A stretch of 24,638 bases of DNA from JAOAFX01 sp965649105 (GCA_965649105.1 CBFGJP010000033.1:1-24638), one strand, 5' to 3'. Numbered from the stretch's first letter, positions 1 to 9,101 are shown. Notes: a model not told the origin generated them from the sequence alone. Translations and numbers: made by a program.

Positions 1-1
1 G

Positions 2-1168
2 TTAACGATTAACAAGAATTCTATCAATGATATATTTGATTACTATTTCTACAATGACACCACAAGAAAAAGAAATTTCGTATTCACAATAAACGGCAGA
101 AAAAAAATAATAAATTTAAATGCTGGAGAAGAAATACATCTCGTTCTTGAAGAACCACGATATAAAAAATGTGAGAATGATTGTGATTATTGTTTTGTTA
201 AGGGCTTGCCTGCGGGTCTGCGGAGAGAATTATATTTCCGCGATGATGATTATCGTCTCTCTTTCCTTTTTGGAAATTTTTTAAGCCTTACCAATCTCAC
301 CAACGAAGACATAGCACGTATAATAAAATTGAGACTTTCACCTTTATATGTTTCAGTTCATACTACAAATCCCTCTTTACGTTCGAGATTATTCAAAAAT
401 AAAAAAGCCAAATTTATAATTGACCAATTAAAAAAACTGATTGCAGGAAATATCCAGATTCATTGTCAAATTGTCGTCATCCCGGGGTTAACAGACGGTA
501 AAAACATTGAAGAAACTGTTAACACACTTTTCAGCCTATTTCCGGGGGTATCTTCCGTTGGTATCGTGCCCGTAGGTAGAACAAAATTTTTAAAAAAAGT
601 GCCGGGGGTAGATAAAAGTTTGGCTTTTAAAATTATTAAAGATACAAATCTAATGCAATGTAATTTTAGGAAAAAAGTAAAGAAGGGATTTGTATATATT
701 GCAGATGAATTCTTTATTATAGCGGGAATGTCAATTCCTGACAAAGAATATTACGATGAATTTTATCAATACGAAAATGGAATAGGTATGGTAAGGCAGT
801 TGCTCGATGAGATTAACTCAATCAAATATCCCAATAAAAGTTCAGGGAAATTTCTCTTCGTCACCGGTACGCTCGCCTATCCATATATTAATATACTAAA
901 AACAAAGTTGTCCACTGAAAATTTCAAAATTGATGTTCTCTCAGTAAAAAACAAATTTTTTGGTGATACGGTCACGGTCTCGGGGTTGCTCACCGGAAAA
1001 GATATATATAATGCGCTAAAATTAATCCAAAAAAAATACGACCGTATTATCCTTCCGCCAAATTGTGTAAATGATAATGGAAAATTTTTAGATGACTTTA
1101 ATCTGGATGAAAAAAATTATCTCATCTCACCATATTCAATAAAGGAATTGCTCCTATGGCTACAGTAG
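2..1168 (+). CDS. DUF512 radical-SAM protein, 5'-truncated by the window edge
   Basis: The frame is open from base 2, so the N-terminus lies outside the window; the TTG at 206 is internal and not the true start. The visible N-terminal part (INKNSINDIFDYYFYND...) resembles the PDZ-like domain of DUF512 proteins. It is followed by a CX3CX2C radical-SAM motif (CENDCDYC, codons 170-193) and then by family-typical blocks such as DDDYRLSFLFGN and SLTNLT. Near the C-terminus VTVSGLLTGKDI is also characteristic of the family. These proteins are predicted Fe-S/SAM enzymes of unknown substrate and are often encoded directly before der, as here. The 3' end overlaps der by 13 bp. Roughly 20-30 residues are probably missing. 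Family assignment is firm; the reaction is unknown. Confidence 0.9.
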   Translation, partial: LTINKNSINDIFDYYFYNDTTRKRNFVFTINGRKKIINLNAGEEIHLVLEEPRYKKCENDCDYCFVKGLPAGLRRELYFRDDDYRLSFLFGNFLSLTNLTNEDIARIIKLRLSPLYVSVHTTNPSLRSRLFKNKKAKFIIDQLKKLIAGNIQIHCQIVVIPGLTDGKNIEETVNTLFSLFPGVSSVGIVPVGRTKFLKKVPGVDKSLAFKIIKDTNLMQCNFRKKVKKGFVYIADEFFIIAGMSIPDKEYYDEFYQYENGIGMVRQLLDEINSIKYPNKSSGKFLFVTGTLAYPYINILKTKLSTENFKIDVLSVKNKFFGDTVTVSGLLTGKDIYNALKLIQKKYDRIILPPNCVNDNGKFLDDFNLDEKNYLISPYSIKELLLWLQ

Positions 1169-2436
1169 CAATCGTTGGCAGAAAGAATGTTGGCAAATCA
1201 TCTATCTTCAATCGTCTGGTCGGAAAAAGATTGAGTATAGTCCATGAGACGCCTGGCGTCACAAGGGATAGAGTATATGGAGAGGTGGTATGGCGTGGAA
1301 GGGTATTTAATCTGATCGATACCGGTGGATTCTTTCCAGGCGAAGAAAATATCCTTGCCCAAAAAATTATGTATCAAATTGAATTGGCTTTGCAACAGGC
1401 AGATTTGATATACTTTGTTGTTGATGTCAGGGCTGGATTAATGCCTTCGGATCAGGAAATTGCTGAATTACTCCGTGGATTAAACAAACCCGTTTTTTTG
1501 CTCGTAAATAAGGTTGACAATAAATCAATTTTGCCTTTAGTCAATGAATTTTATAAACTGGGATTTAATCAAGCATTTGCAGTTTCAGCGGAAGGCGGCA
1601 TCGGCTTTGGTGAAGTGCTTGATGCAACGGTAAAACTACTACCATTTGTAAAGGTAAAAAAAGACACCCGGTTGATAAAAATTGCGATTTTGGGAAGGCC
1701 AAATGCAGGTAAATCAACGCTTCTTAACACAATTATAAAAGAAGAGAGGGCAGTAGTTGATGAAAAACCAGGGACAACAAGGGATCTCGTCAATGCCCAG
1801 TTTTCATTCAAAGACAAAAAGATTGAAATCATTGATACCTACGGATTAAAAAAACGCTCCCGTATAAAAGAACCGATAGAATTCTATTCAATGATGCGGG
1901 TGATGCATATAATTGACTATATTGATATTGGCATAATAATATTTGATGTCACCCAGGGTGTGGTTCACGAAGATTGCCATATTGCCTCATTATTATTATC
2001 AAAGGCGAAGGGAATAATAATTGCAGCAAACAAAATTGATTTGTTGAATAAAAAGGATTACAAAATGGTTGTAAAATCTACTATTGAGTCGTTCCGGTTT
2101 GTCGATTTTGCTCCTGTCGTGCTGATTTCGGCAAAACAGAATGCGGGCATTGATAGGCTACTTCAGGTAATAATTGATGTTTATGGAGAACTCCACAAAA
2201 AGGCAGATTCAAAAACCCTTAAGGATTTACCAAACTCTCTCAAACCTCCTCCGGATGGACAAATTTTAAAGATCGTTCAGAGAAGCGTCAATCCACCCCA
2301 ATTTCGTGTTCAAACAACCGTTCAATTAAAAGAAAACTATATTCAATATTTGCGCAATACAATAAGGGATTATTTTGGATTTTGCGGGGTTCCCATACTT
2401 ATTAAAACGGAATTAATTGGGAGATTTAAAAAATGA
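1156..2436 (+). CDS. der: Ribosome-biogenesis GTPase Der (EngA)
   Basis: 426 aa with two tandem GTPase domains and a C-terminal KH-like domain, the hallmark of Der, an essential 50S assembly factor. Domain 1 shows the P-loop GRKNVGKS (residues 8-15), DTGG (55-58) and NKVD (118-121). Domain 2 shows GRPNAGKS (180-187), DTYG (227-230) and NKID (292-295). The second G3 motif has Tyr where Ala is usual (DTAG), a small deviation. Length is at the short end of the family. The gene overlaps the DUF512 frame upstream and ends in an ATGA overlap with plsY, so it is translationally coupled in the housekeeping operon. No clear Shine-Dalgarno is visible, consistent with coupling. Confidence 0.97.
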   Translation: MATVAIVGRKNVGKSSIFNRLVGKRLSIVHETPGVTRDRVYGEVVWRGRVFNLIDTGGFFPGEENILAQKIMYQIELALQQADLIYFVVDVRAGLMPSDQEIAELLRGLNKPVFLLVNKVDNKSILPLVNEFYKLGFNQAFAVSAEGGIGFGEVLDATVKLLPFVKVKKDTRLIKIAILGRPNAGKSTLLNTIIKEERAVVDEKPGTTRDLVNAQFSFKDKKIEIIDTYGLKKRSRIKEPIEFYSMMRVMHIIDYIDIGIIIFDVTQGVVHEDCHIASLLLSKAKGIIIAANKIDLLNKKDYKMVVKSTIESFRFVDFAPVVLISAKQNAGIDRLLQVIIDVYGELHKKADSKTLKDLPNSLKPPPDGQILKIVQRSVNPPQFRVQTTVQLKENYIQYLRNTIRDYFGFCGVPILIKTELIGRFKK

Positions 2437-3029
2437 ATATACCTAATATTTTGTTTTCTTTTATCATTGGGATCTTATTCGGCATCGTGCCATTCTCGTA
2501 TTTGTTAGCTCTCTTAAAAGGTGTCGACCTGAAAAGAACCGGAAGCGGAAATATCGGAGCAACAAATCTGGGCCGGTCTCTTGGTTTGACATTTTTCATT
2601 ATTGGATTTTTGCTTGACGCCTTGAAAGGATTTTTACCAATAGTGATTGCACGCTCTTTCAATCTCTATCCGGCATTTAGTGGTGCCGGTGCAATCATAG
2701 GACACATATTTAATCCCATTTTCAACTTTAAAGGGGGAAAGGGAGTTTCAACAACAATGGGCGTGGCACTGGGGATTGTTCCCCGACAATTTTTAATAGC
2801 ACTTGGAGTATGGCTGGTCATATATTTCAGTACCTATATAGTCTCAATCGCTTCAATCATCACGGCACTTGTATTGTCTATTGCGGTAATTTTCTTTGGA
2901 AAAACCGGCTTGAGTGAAAAAATCCTGATTGTAATCATCAGTATTCTTATTATCTTTGCCCATCGTGCAAATATAAAAAGATTAATAAATAAAACAGAAC
3001 CAAAAACAATCTTCTGGAGGAAAAAATGA
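2433..3029 (+). CDS. plsY: Glycerol-3-phosphate acyltransferase PlsY
   Basis: 198 aa integral-membrane protein with several hydrophobic segments. PlsY transfers an acyl group from acyl-phosphate to glycerol 3-phosphate, the first step of phosphatidic acid synthesis. Family motifs are visible: GSGNIGATNLGRSLG near residues 36-50, and HIFNPIFNFKGGKGVSTTMG (about 90-110), which contains the conserved GGKG loop. It starts at an ATGA overlap with der and ends in an ATGA overlap with gpsA, whose product supplies its substrate, so the two steps are co-expressed. Length is normal for the family. Confidence 0.96.
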   Translation: MNIPNILFSFIIGILFGIVPFSYLLALLKGVDLKRTGSGNIGATNLGRSLGLTFFIIGFLLDALKGFLPIVIARSFNLYPAFSGAGAIIGHIFNPIFNFKGGKGVSTTMGVALGIVPRQFLIALGVWLVIYFSTYIVSIASIITALVLSIAVIFFGKTGLSEKILIVIISILIIFAHRANIKRLINKTEPKTIFWRKK

Positions 3030-4012
3030 ATATCGCCATTCTCGGGTGTGGCAACTGGGGTTCGGTATTCGGCATTGTCCAGCATCGTAATGGACACCGC
3101 ATAAAAATATGGGAGTTTGACAGAAAGCGCGCTGAAAAGGTTCAGAGGACAAGAGATAATAGTCCATTTCTTTTAAAGTATAAAATTCCCGGTTCAATTC
3201 AAATTGACTGGCGTCTGGAAAATGTTTTAAAAAATTGTGAACTTGTAGTGTTTGCGGTACCCTGCCAGACCTTGAGGTCGGTATTAAGTGAAATTAAAAA
3301 AATAAAAATAAAAACAAAAAGAACTTTGAGTTTAATAAAAGGAATAGATATAAAAACCCTGCAACTACCTTCTGTAATTATTAAAAATAATTTACCGGGA
3401 ATTAAATGTTTTGTGCTATCGGGACCGTCGATTGCTAATGAGATCATAAGAAATGAGCCTACGGCGGTGGTTCTTGCTGGTGCCGATTTAAATGGAGCGA
3501 AAAAGTTACAGAGAGAAATTGCTACAGAAAACTTTAGAATCTATATTTCTAATGATGTAACCGGGGTTGAATTTGGCGGTGCAGTTAAGAATGTCCTGGC
3601 ACTCGCCTGTGGGATAAGTGATGGGCTGGGATTTGGTGCTAATGCCAAAGGGGCGTTGATCTCCCGGGGTATTGTGGAAATTCAAAGGCTTGGAATAAAG
3701 ATGGGCGCAAATCCTAAAACATTTTATGGATTATCTGGACTGGGTGATTTAATAACCACCTCTTTCAGTGAAGAATCAAGGAATCATTTATTCGGGAAGA
3801 TGCTGGGCAAAGGTAGAAATTTAACAGAAATAGAAAAAGATTTTGTAATGGTTGCCGAAGGTGTGCCGACGGCAAAGGCGGTGATGAAACTCGCAAAAAA
3901 ATATAATGTTGAAATGCCCATATCAAAAGTTGTTTATGAAATATTATATAAAGGAAAATCCCCTCTACAGGGTTTAAAAAGTTTAATGGGCAGACCGTTA
4001 AAAAGTGAATAG
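3026..4012 (+). CDS. gpsA: NAD(P)-dependent glycerol-3-phosphate dehydrogenase
   Basis: 328 aa. It reduces dihydroxyacetone phosphate to sn-glycerol 3-phosphate for phospholipid synthesis, feeding PlsY encoded just upstream. The N-terminus carries the Rossmann dinucleotide motif GCGNWGS (residues 7-13). The middle has the GpsA signatures LSGPS and GVEFGGAVKNVLALACG with the catalytic Lys, then GANAKGALISRG. The C-terminal part has YGLSGLGDLITT and VAEGVPTAKAV. The start at 3026 is preceded by GGAGG (3016-3020) and overlaps the plsY stop (ATGA). Full length; the assignment is secure. Confidence 0.97.
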   Translation: MNIAILGCGNWGSVFGIVQHRNGHRIKIWEFDRKRAEKVQRTRDNSPFLLKYKIPGSIQIDWRLENVLKNCELVVFAVPCQTLRSVLSEIKKIKIKTKRTLSLIKGIDIKTLQLPSVIIKNNLPGIKCFVLSGPSIANEIIRNEPTAVVLAGADLNGAKKLQREIATENFRIYISNDVTGVEFGGAVKNVLALACGISDGLGFGANAKGALISRGIVEIQRLGIKMGANPKTFYGLSGLGDLITTSFSEESRNHLFGKMLGKGRNLTEIEKDFVMVAEGVPTAKAVMKLAKKYNVEMPISKVVYEILYKGKSPLQGLKSLMGRPLKSE

Positions 4013-4023
4013 AGGAGGTAAAG

Positions 4024-4356
4024 ATGGCTGAAAGGGAATTCTATTCAATAAAAGAAGTGGCAAAAATGTTGGAAATTCCTGCTTATGTATTGAGATACTG
4101 GGAAAAGGAATTTCCTATGCTCCGACCGCAGCGGAATAGATTGGGCAGGAGATTTTATTCACAAAAAGACATAGAAATAGCCCGGATGATAAAAGTAATT
4201 TTGTATGAACAGGGGTTTACAATTGCTGGTGCACGCAAAAAACTAGCAGCGATTACGCAGGGTCCGGAACAATTAACACTGCCCTTAAGTGATGCCGTGA
4301 AGATCATAAAAGAGGTAAGAGAGGAACTGAAAGAAATTCGTTCTCTGTTTGATTAA
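4024..4356 (+). CDS. Small MerR-family DNA-binding protein
   Basis: 110 aa with an N-terminal MerR-type winged helix: YSIKEVAKMLEIPAYVLRYW (residues 7-26), RRFYSQKDIEIA and the second helix pair ending QGFTIAGARKKL. The rest (about residues 80-110) is a short helical tail too small for an effector domain, so it is probably a MerR-like regulator dimerising through that helix. A strong Shine-Dalgarno GAGGAGGT lies at 4013-4019. The gene is 11 bp after gpsA and is likely the last gene of the der-plsY-gpsA operon. Small MerR genes of this type are common near translation and lipid genes; the target is unknown. Confidence 0.88.
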   Translation: MAEREFYSIKEVAKMLEIPAYVLRYWEKEFPMLRPQRNRLGRRFYSQKDIEIARMIKVILYEQGFTIAGARKKLAAITQGPEQLTLPLSDAVKIIKEVREELKEIRSLFD

Positions 4357-4382
4357 AAATCTATTAAATTTCAGAATCCTGA

Positions 4383-4410
4383 TTGACAAGATGATTATGT
4401 TGAATATAAT
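4383..4410 (+). promoter_or_regulatory. Promoter for tRNA-Leu
   Basis: A consensus TTGACA box (4383-4388), a 16-bp spacer and TATAAT (4405-4410). The predicted start near 4417 lies about 8 nt before the mature tRNA 5' end at 4425. Confidence 0.8.
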
Positions 4411-4424
4411 ATTCAAGAATTTCT

Positions 4425-4510
4425 GCCGGGATGATGGAATTGGTAGACGTAGCGGACTTAAAATCCGCTTCCCCGTAAGGGGAGTGCCGGTTCAAGTCCG
4501 GCTCCCGGCA
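4425..4510 (+). tRNA. tRNA-Leu(UAA)
   Basis: 86 nt with all four arms plus a long variable arm, as in leucine tRNAs. The acceptor stem GCCGGGA (4425-4431) pairs with TCCCGGC, followed by discriminator A (4510). The D-loop contains AATTGGTAGA. The anticodon stem GCGGA/TCCGC encloses the loop CTTAAAA with anticodon TAA (4459-4461), reading UUA/UUG. The variable arm CCCC/GGGG hairpin and T-arm GCCGG TTCAAGT CCGGC are intact. The 3' CCA is not encoded (ATG follows). An open frame across this locus is a tRNA shadow. Confidence 0.97.
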
Positions 4511-4606
4511 TGTTTTGTTTCATCCAAAAAGCTTTCAAGTTTCAAAAGCAAGACAAATTTTAATAATTCTATTTTTTGGTCATCAATTGTCATTTAAAAT
4601 TTTGAA

Positions 4607-5959
4607 TTACAGCAACCCTTTCTGTCGATATTTTGCAATTCTATTTAAAAGTGTCTTGTAGGATACCCGTAGCCTCCTTGCAGCCTCTGATTTATTCCAA
4701 TCAGTCTGTTCAAGGATTTTTTTTATGAGTTCTGCCTCAGCAATTTCTCTTCCGTAATTTGCTGCAGTCTTTAAATCCATATTATCTAATATAATCTCCC
4801 TTCTTTTTGGGGATTGTGCCGGTAATAAGATATGTTCAGGATTTATTATTTCTCCGGCAAGTATATTTGCCCGTTCAATGGTATTCTCCAGTTCACGAAC
4901 ATTTCCAGGCCAGTCATAATCTTTCAATTTCTGGATGGTGGATTCCGAAAGTTTTTTATTTGATTTCATTTTTTTTAAAAAATGTTCAACGAGCAAAGGA
5001 ATATCCTCTTTTCTCGCCCTCAATGGCGGGATTGTTATGGGAAAAACACTCAACCGGTAATACAGATCTTCCCGAAATCTTCTTTCATTGACCAGGGTAT
5101 TTAAATCTTTATTGCTTGCCGCAATTATCCGCACATCTACTTTAATTGAAGCAGTTCCCCCAAGACGTTCAAATGTTTTTTCCTGAATTACCCTTAATAT
5201 CTTCGCCTGCAAGTCAAGCCCAAGATCCCCAATCTCATCCAGAAATATTGTCCCTTTATGGGCAAGTTCAAATTTTCCAATCTTCCGTGCCACCGCCCCA
5301 GTAAATGCACCTCTTTCTGAACCGAATAATTCGTTTTCCAGCAATTCACTCGGTATCGCCGCACAGTTTATGGTTACAAATGGATACTCCTTCCTTGATG
5401 ATAGGCTATGACAGGCTCTTGCAAATAGTTCTTTTCCAGTACCGGATTCTCCGAGGAAAAGCACGGTTGTCTCGGTTGGTGCAACTTTTTTTAATAATTC
5501 AATCGATTTTTTTACCGCCTCACTCTTACCCACAATTTCCGGGAAGCCGTGGATATTTTGAACCATTTCTTTGAGCAGAATGTTTTCATAATATGCCTTC
5601 TGTTCCTGAATGAGCTTTTTAACGGTAATAATTAGTTGTTCAGTATCAAAGGGCTTGGTAAGAAAATCACAGGCCCCCAATTTCATCACCTCGACGGCCC
5701 TCTCTATCGTGCCGAACGCAGTCATTATTATAAATTTTGCATCGGGGTCAATTTTTTTTAATTCACGGAGAACATCAACACCATCAATATCAGGAAGACG
5801 TAAATCCAACAATACAAGATTTATTTTTTCTCGTTTGAAGATTTGAATTGCTTCTCGGCCAGTGCGAGCAATGAGGGTTGCAAAACCGGTATCATCAAGT
5901 GCAACTTTCAAAACCTCCGCAAAACTTGTTTTATCTTCAACAATTAGGATATCGGCCAT
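4607..5959 (-). CDS. NtrC-family sigma-54-dependent response regulator
   Basis: 450 aa from the ATG at 5959. The ATG forms a TGATG overlap with the stop of the upstream gene, which makes it preferable to the GTG at 5962. The receiver domain has acidic pocket residues E8/D9, phospho-acceptor D52 (LLDLRLPDIDG), T80 and K102. The AAA+ domain has Walker A GESGTGKE (170-177), the sigma-54 contact loop GAFTGA (217-222) and Walker B TIFLDEIG (237-244). A Fis-type HTH occupies about 410-450 (WNKSEAARRLRVSYKTLLNR). It should activate sigma-54 promoters when phosphorylated. No partner histidine kinase is in the window. It is the last gene of a four-gene operon after a receptor-like protein. Confidence 0.95.
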   Translation of the reverse strand: MADILIVEDKTSFAEVLKVALDDTGFATLIARTGREAIQIFKREKINLVLLDLRLPDIDGVDVLRELKKIDPDAKFIIMTAFGTIERAVEVMKLGACDFLTKPFDTEQLIITVKKLIQEQKAYYENILLKEMVQNIHGFPEIVGKSEAVKKSIELLKKVAPTETTVLFLGESGTGKELFARACHSLSSRKEYPFVTINCAAIPSELLENELFGSERGAFTGAVARKIGKFELAHKGTIFLDEIGDLGLDLQAKILRVIQEKTFERLGGTASIKVDVRIIAASNKDLNTLVNERRFREDLYYRLSVFPITIPPLRARKEDIPLLVEHFLKKMKSNKKLSESTIQKLKDYDWPGNVRELENTIERANILAGEIINPEHILLPAQSPKRREIILDNMDLKTAANYGREIAEAELIKKILEQTDWNKSEAARRLRVSYKTLLNRIAKYRQKGLL

Positions 5960-7548
5960 CACACTTTAAAATTCTCAATCACCTTTGCGAGCCTTTCGGT
6001 GATATTGAGCAATTCCTGGCTTGTAGCAGCAAATTCTTCTGTTGCGGCTGATTGTTCCTCAAGTGAAGCAAGAATCTGCTCGGCCGCAGTAGAATTGTCT
6101 TTTGAAATATTGAATGAATCTTCAATTTGTTTCAACATCGCCGTGATTTCTTCCTCTTCTTTAGAAATCACATTTTTAATATTTTTTATCGCACTGTTCA
6201 ATTCTATAACTGCATTTGATATTGTCCGCAATGATTCTGTGGTGGATTTGACAACTTGACTGCCATCGTATATCGCCTTTCTAACTTCTTCCGAACTCTG
6301 TGCTACACTTTTTATCGAATCAATCATTTCCTTCACTATTTCCCCAATTTCCATTGCCGAGTTCTGGGTATTGTCCGCCAGTTTCTTTATCTCGTCAGCA
6401 ACAATGGCAAACCCTTTTCCAAATTCACCCGCACGGGCTGCCTCAATGGAGGCATTAAGGGAAAGGATATTTATCTTTTCCGATATTTTATTGATAGTCT
6501 CTATAATTTTTGTAATTGTATTCGATACATCGTGCAATTTTGCCATCAGCCCAATTAGATATTCATATCTGGTTCCGATGATTTCTATATTCTTTAATGC
6601 AACATCACTCATCTGCAATCCATTATTTGCACTTGCCGAAAAATTTTCGGCATGAATTTCCACCTTTTTTATGTTATCAACAACAGAAAAACTTATCTCG
6701 CTCAAAGACTTGCCCATAGAAATTGATTTATCAAGTTCCTGGAACTGCCGGTCAACACCTTCGGTCATTTTCTGAGTTGTCGATACAATTTCTGAAATTG
6801 CCGTTGACAACTCATTTGATGTTGATGCAATCTGGGCACTGATTTCACTCAAATGCTTGGATGTCTCAATGATCAGTTTTATTATTTTTGCTTCGGTTCC
6901 AACGAGATTTTTAACTGCTCGACCTAAAAAATAAATCTCGTCCGGTGTTCCTTTCTCTTCAATATGAACATTTAAATCTCCCTTTTCCACTCTCGTAAGA
7001 ACCTCTCTCAGTTCTCTGAGGCGCACAAAGTCATGGTCAAAGTCAATAATAAGCATGAATGAAATAAATGTTAAGAATATTAGTTTAACTAACTCCATCG
7101 CCAAATTTATTTCCGGATACATATTCTGGGTCAAGATCAACATTAGGATATAAACAAAATCTACAAAGGCAATTGCATAAATCCCATTTTTTATTCCGAG
7201 AATGTAGCCCGGGTGTAGTATGATATAAAAATATATCAAAAAGAAAGGCATTCTTAATTGAGGCTGAATGAATGCAAGGCAGAATGTCAGAATTGTTGCC
7301 GTCACTGTGGTTATGAGATATGGAATTACCGGCGAATAGATATTTTTTCTTGATAGAATGTAAACAACCAGTCCGAAAACAAAGACAATGGCGGTGAGGA
7401 CAGGAATAAAGTGCGGAACCAGAAAGAACTTAAAAATTGCACCAAATACAAAAATTATTTCAAATAACAGGCAGAATAGCATAGTTGCCATGCTGCCTTT
7501 CTTGGCAAAATTTAAACCCTTTAACCACAAATCATCGTTGGGAATCAT
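5959..7548 (-). CDS. Methyl-accepting-type signalling protein with six-TM N-terminus
   Basis: 529 aa from the ATG at 7548. The AGGAGG ribosome site is 5 nt upstream and lies inside the end of thiC; the GTG at 7554 falls on that site and is unlikely. Residues about 20-170 contain six hydrophobic segments with almost no extracellular loops, so there is no periplasmic ligand domain. A HAMP-like linker follows (RVEKGDLNVHIEEKGTPDE). The C-terminal half is the long coiled-coil MCP signalling domain with the conserved tip NILSLNASIEAARAGEFGKG. No CheA/CheW binding partner or C-terminal methyltransferase-docking pentapeptide is visible. Its immediate partner is the NtrC-type regulator, so it may feed transcription rather than motility; this is an inference. 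Confidence 0.9.
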   Translation of the reverse strand: MIPNDDLWLKGLNFAKKGSMATMLFCLLFEIIFVFGAIFKFFLVPHFIPVLTAIVFVFGLVVYILSRKNIYSPVIPYLITTVTATILTFCLAFIQPQLRMPFFLIYFYIILHPGYILGIKNGIYAIAFVDFVYILMLILTQNMYPEINLAMELVKLIFLTFISFMLIIDFDHDFVRLRELREVLTRVEKGDLNVHIEEKGTPDEIYFLGRAVKNLVGTEAKIIKLIIETSKHLSEISAQIASTSNELSTAISEIVSTTQKMTEGVDRQFQELDKSISMGKSLSEISFSVVDNIKKVEIHAENFSASANNGLQMSDVALKNIEIIGTRYEYLIGLMAKLHDVSNTITKIIETINKISEKINILSLNASIEAARAGEFGKGFAIVADEIKKLADNTQNSAMEIGEIVKEMIDSIKSVAQSSEEVRKAIYDGSQVVKSTTESLRTISNAVIELNSAIKNIKNVISKEEEEITAMLKQIEDSFNISKDNSTAAEQILASLEEQSAATEEFAATSQELLNITERLAKVIENFKV

Positions 7549-7550
7549 TA

Positions 7551-8798
7551 TCACCTCCTGAAAATTTCCTGAGTTTTCTTCATTGCGCAGAATTCACCAC
7601 ACATAGTGCAGGTTAGTGCCGAATGAGAACGTTTACGTGCAAATATTTTCTTAGCCCTTTGTGGGTCAATCAAAAGATTGATCATTTTTTCCCAGTCAAG
7701 GGAAAATCTTGCTTTAGATAAATTAAAATCGCGCACCTTTGCCTGAACCACACCTTTACCAATATCTGCTGCATGAGCCGCAATCTTTAAGGCAATGACC
7801 CCTTCCCGGACATCTTCGATGCTCGGCAAACCAAGATGTTCGGAAGGCGTGACATAACATAAAAAATCCGCACCATAGTAACCCGCAAGGGCACCACCGA
7901 TGGCGGCTACGATGTGGTCATATCCTGCTCCAATATCCGTCACCAGAGGACCGAGAACATAAAATGGCGCACCATCACATATTGTTTTCTGTAGTTTGAT
8001 ATTTGCTTCAATCTCATTTATCGGAATATGTCCCGGTCCTTCGACAATCACAGACACACCATTCTTTCTTGCTTCCTTTACTAAATCACCGATTATTACA
8101 AGTTCTCTTATTTGATATTCATCGGTAGCATCACTGATTGCACCAGGCCTCAATCCATCACCAAGACTAAGTGTTACTGTGTATTTTTTTGCCAACTTGA
8201 GCAGGCGATCGTAATGCTCATAAAGGGGATTTTCTTTATTGTTTGCCATCATCCATTCAATCATCATTGAACCGCCCCTGCTCACCACCCCGCAGACTCT
8301 TCTTTTTTTATCCATTCCTTTTATTGCTTCCCTGGTAACCCCACAATGGACGGTAATAAAATCAACCCCATCTTCAAGATGCTTTTCTATTGTTTCAAAT
8401 ATTTCATCAACACTCGCCCGGATAAACGGTTTTTTCTTTTTACGAACTTCAATTGCCACCTGATATATCGGAACTGTACCTACTGCTACACTCGATGCGT
8501 TCAAAATCTCTTTTCTGATTCTATCGACATTTCCACCGGTTGATAAATCCATGACCGCATCGGCGCCACTTTCAATGGCAATTTTTAATTTCTTTAATTC
8601 ATATTTCAAATTGGCAAAATCCGGGGATGTTCCTATATTAGCATTAATCTTTGTTCGGCATCCCTTTCCCAATACAAGGGGTTTAATTTTATGAAGCCGA
8701 CTTTTTATCAAAACTGCTGTTCCGTTTTTTAAATTTTTTTTCAATATTTCACCGCTTATTCCTTCTTCTTTTGCTAGTTTATCTATTAAATCACTCAT
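7551..8798 (-). CDS. thiC: Phosphomethylpyrimidine synthase ThiC
   Basis: 415 aa. This radical-SAM enzyme rearranges 5-aminoimidazole ribotide to HMP phosphate in thiamine synthesis. Motifs seen are MDLSTGG, VSRGGSMM, GDGLRPG, EGPGHIP, GPLVTDIGAGYDHI and TPSEHLGLP. The C-terminal Fe-S motif is CX2CX4C (C397, C400, C405; CTMCGEFC). It is a compact form lacking the N-terminal extension of proteobacterial ThiC, as in anaerobes. The start overlaps the preceding small gene by ATGA. The last codons form the ribosome site of the next gene. No TPP riboswitch is visible upstream of the operon, which is unusual for thiC. Confidence 0.97.
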   Translation of the reverse strand: MSDLIDKLAKEEGISGEILKKNLKNGTAVLIKSRLHKIKPLVLGKGCRTKINANIGTSPDFANLKYELKKLKIAIESGADAVMDLSTGGNVDRIRKEILNASSVAVGTVPIYQVAIEVRKKKKPFIRASVDEIFETIEKHLEDGVDFITVHCGVTREAIKGMDKKRRVCGVVSRGGSMMIEWMMANNKENPLYEHYDRLLKLAKKYTVTLSLGDGLRPGAISDATDEYQIRELVIIGDLVKEARKNGVSVIVEGPGHIPINEIEANIKLQKTICDGAPFYVLGPLVTDIGAGYDHIVAAIGGALAGYYGADFLCYVTPSEHLGLPSIEDVREGVIALKIAAHAADIGKGVVQAKVRDFNLSKARFSLDWEKMINLLIDPQRAKKIFARKRSHSALTCTMCGEFCAMKKTQEIFRR

Positions 8799-9040
8799 TT
8801 AGCATACTCCACATTAACACCCAGTGAGGTCTTCGGAACTGCATAGGCAACAAATTTTAATATGAAATTCATCGCCTTTTCTTCATCTGGTGCTTCAAAT
8901 ATTAAAACATAATCTGGTTTGCCAAAAAGGGATAAAAATTCTCTAATTTTTATTTCATCAGGAACTTTTAAGTTTTTGACTGCATTGAGCAATTCATCGG
9001 CACGGCCCGGGATCACATCCAGCGTGGTAATAAAAGTCAT
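8795..9040 (-). CDS. Small GYD-like alpha/beta-barrel protein
   Basis: 81 aa. The pattern MTFITTLDVIPGRADELLNA...PDYVLIFEAPDEEKAMNFI resembles GYD-domain (dimeric ferredoxin-like barrel) proteins: a beta strand, a helix with PGRADE, a strand around DYVLIFEAPD, then a second helix. Function is unknown. It is the first gene of the operon continuing into thiC with an ATGA overlap. A GAGGAGG ribosome site (9045-9051) precedes the ATG, and a consensus promoter lies at 9061-9088. Family call is by pattern only. Confidence 0.75.
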   Translation of the reverse strand: MTFITTLDVIPGRADELLNAVKNLKVPDEIKIREFLSLFGKPDYVLIFEAPDEEKAMNFILKFVAYAVPKTSLGVNVEYAK

Positions 9041-9060
9041 TTTGCCTCCTCATAAATTAC

Positions 9061-9088
9061 ATTATATTCTAAAATGAAAAATTGTCAA
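9061..9088 (-). promoter_or_regulatory. Promoter of the GYD-thiC-MCP-NtrC operon
   Basis: On the minus strand: TTGACA (9083-9088), a 16-bp spacer, TATAAT (9061-9066). Transcription should begin near 9054, just upstream of the GAGGAGG ribosome site at 9045-9051, giving a leader of about 14 nt. The leader is too short to hold a TPP riboswitch. Confidence 0.82.
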
Positions 9089-9101
9089 GAAAAAGGGGTT
9101 T

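Noticed and set aside
206..1168. TTG at 206 as the start of the DUF512 gene
   Set aside because: It would remove the CX3CX2C motif; the frame is open to the window edge and encodes family sequence upstream.
4349..4597. 82-aa open frame on the plus strand
   Set aside because: It runs through tRNA-Leu(UAA); the codons are those of the tRNA.
9041..9101. TPP riboswitch before the thiC operon
   Set aside because: The predicted leader is about 14 nt and the whole gap 61 bp; no thi-box sequence is seen.
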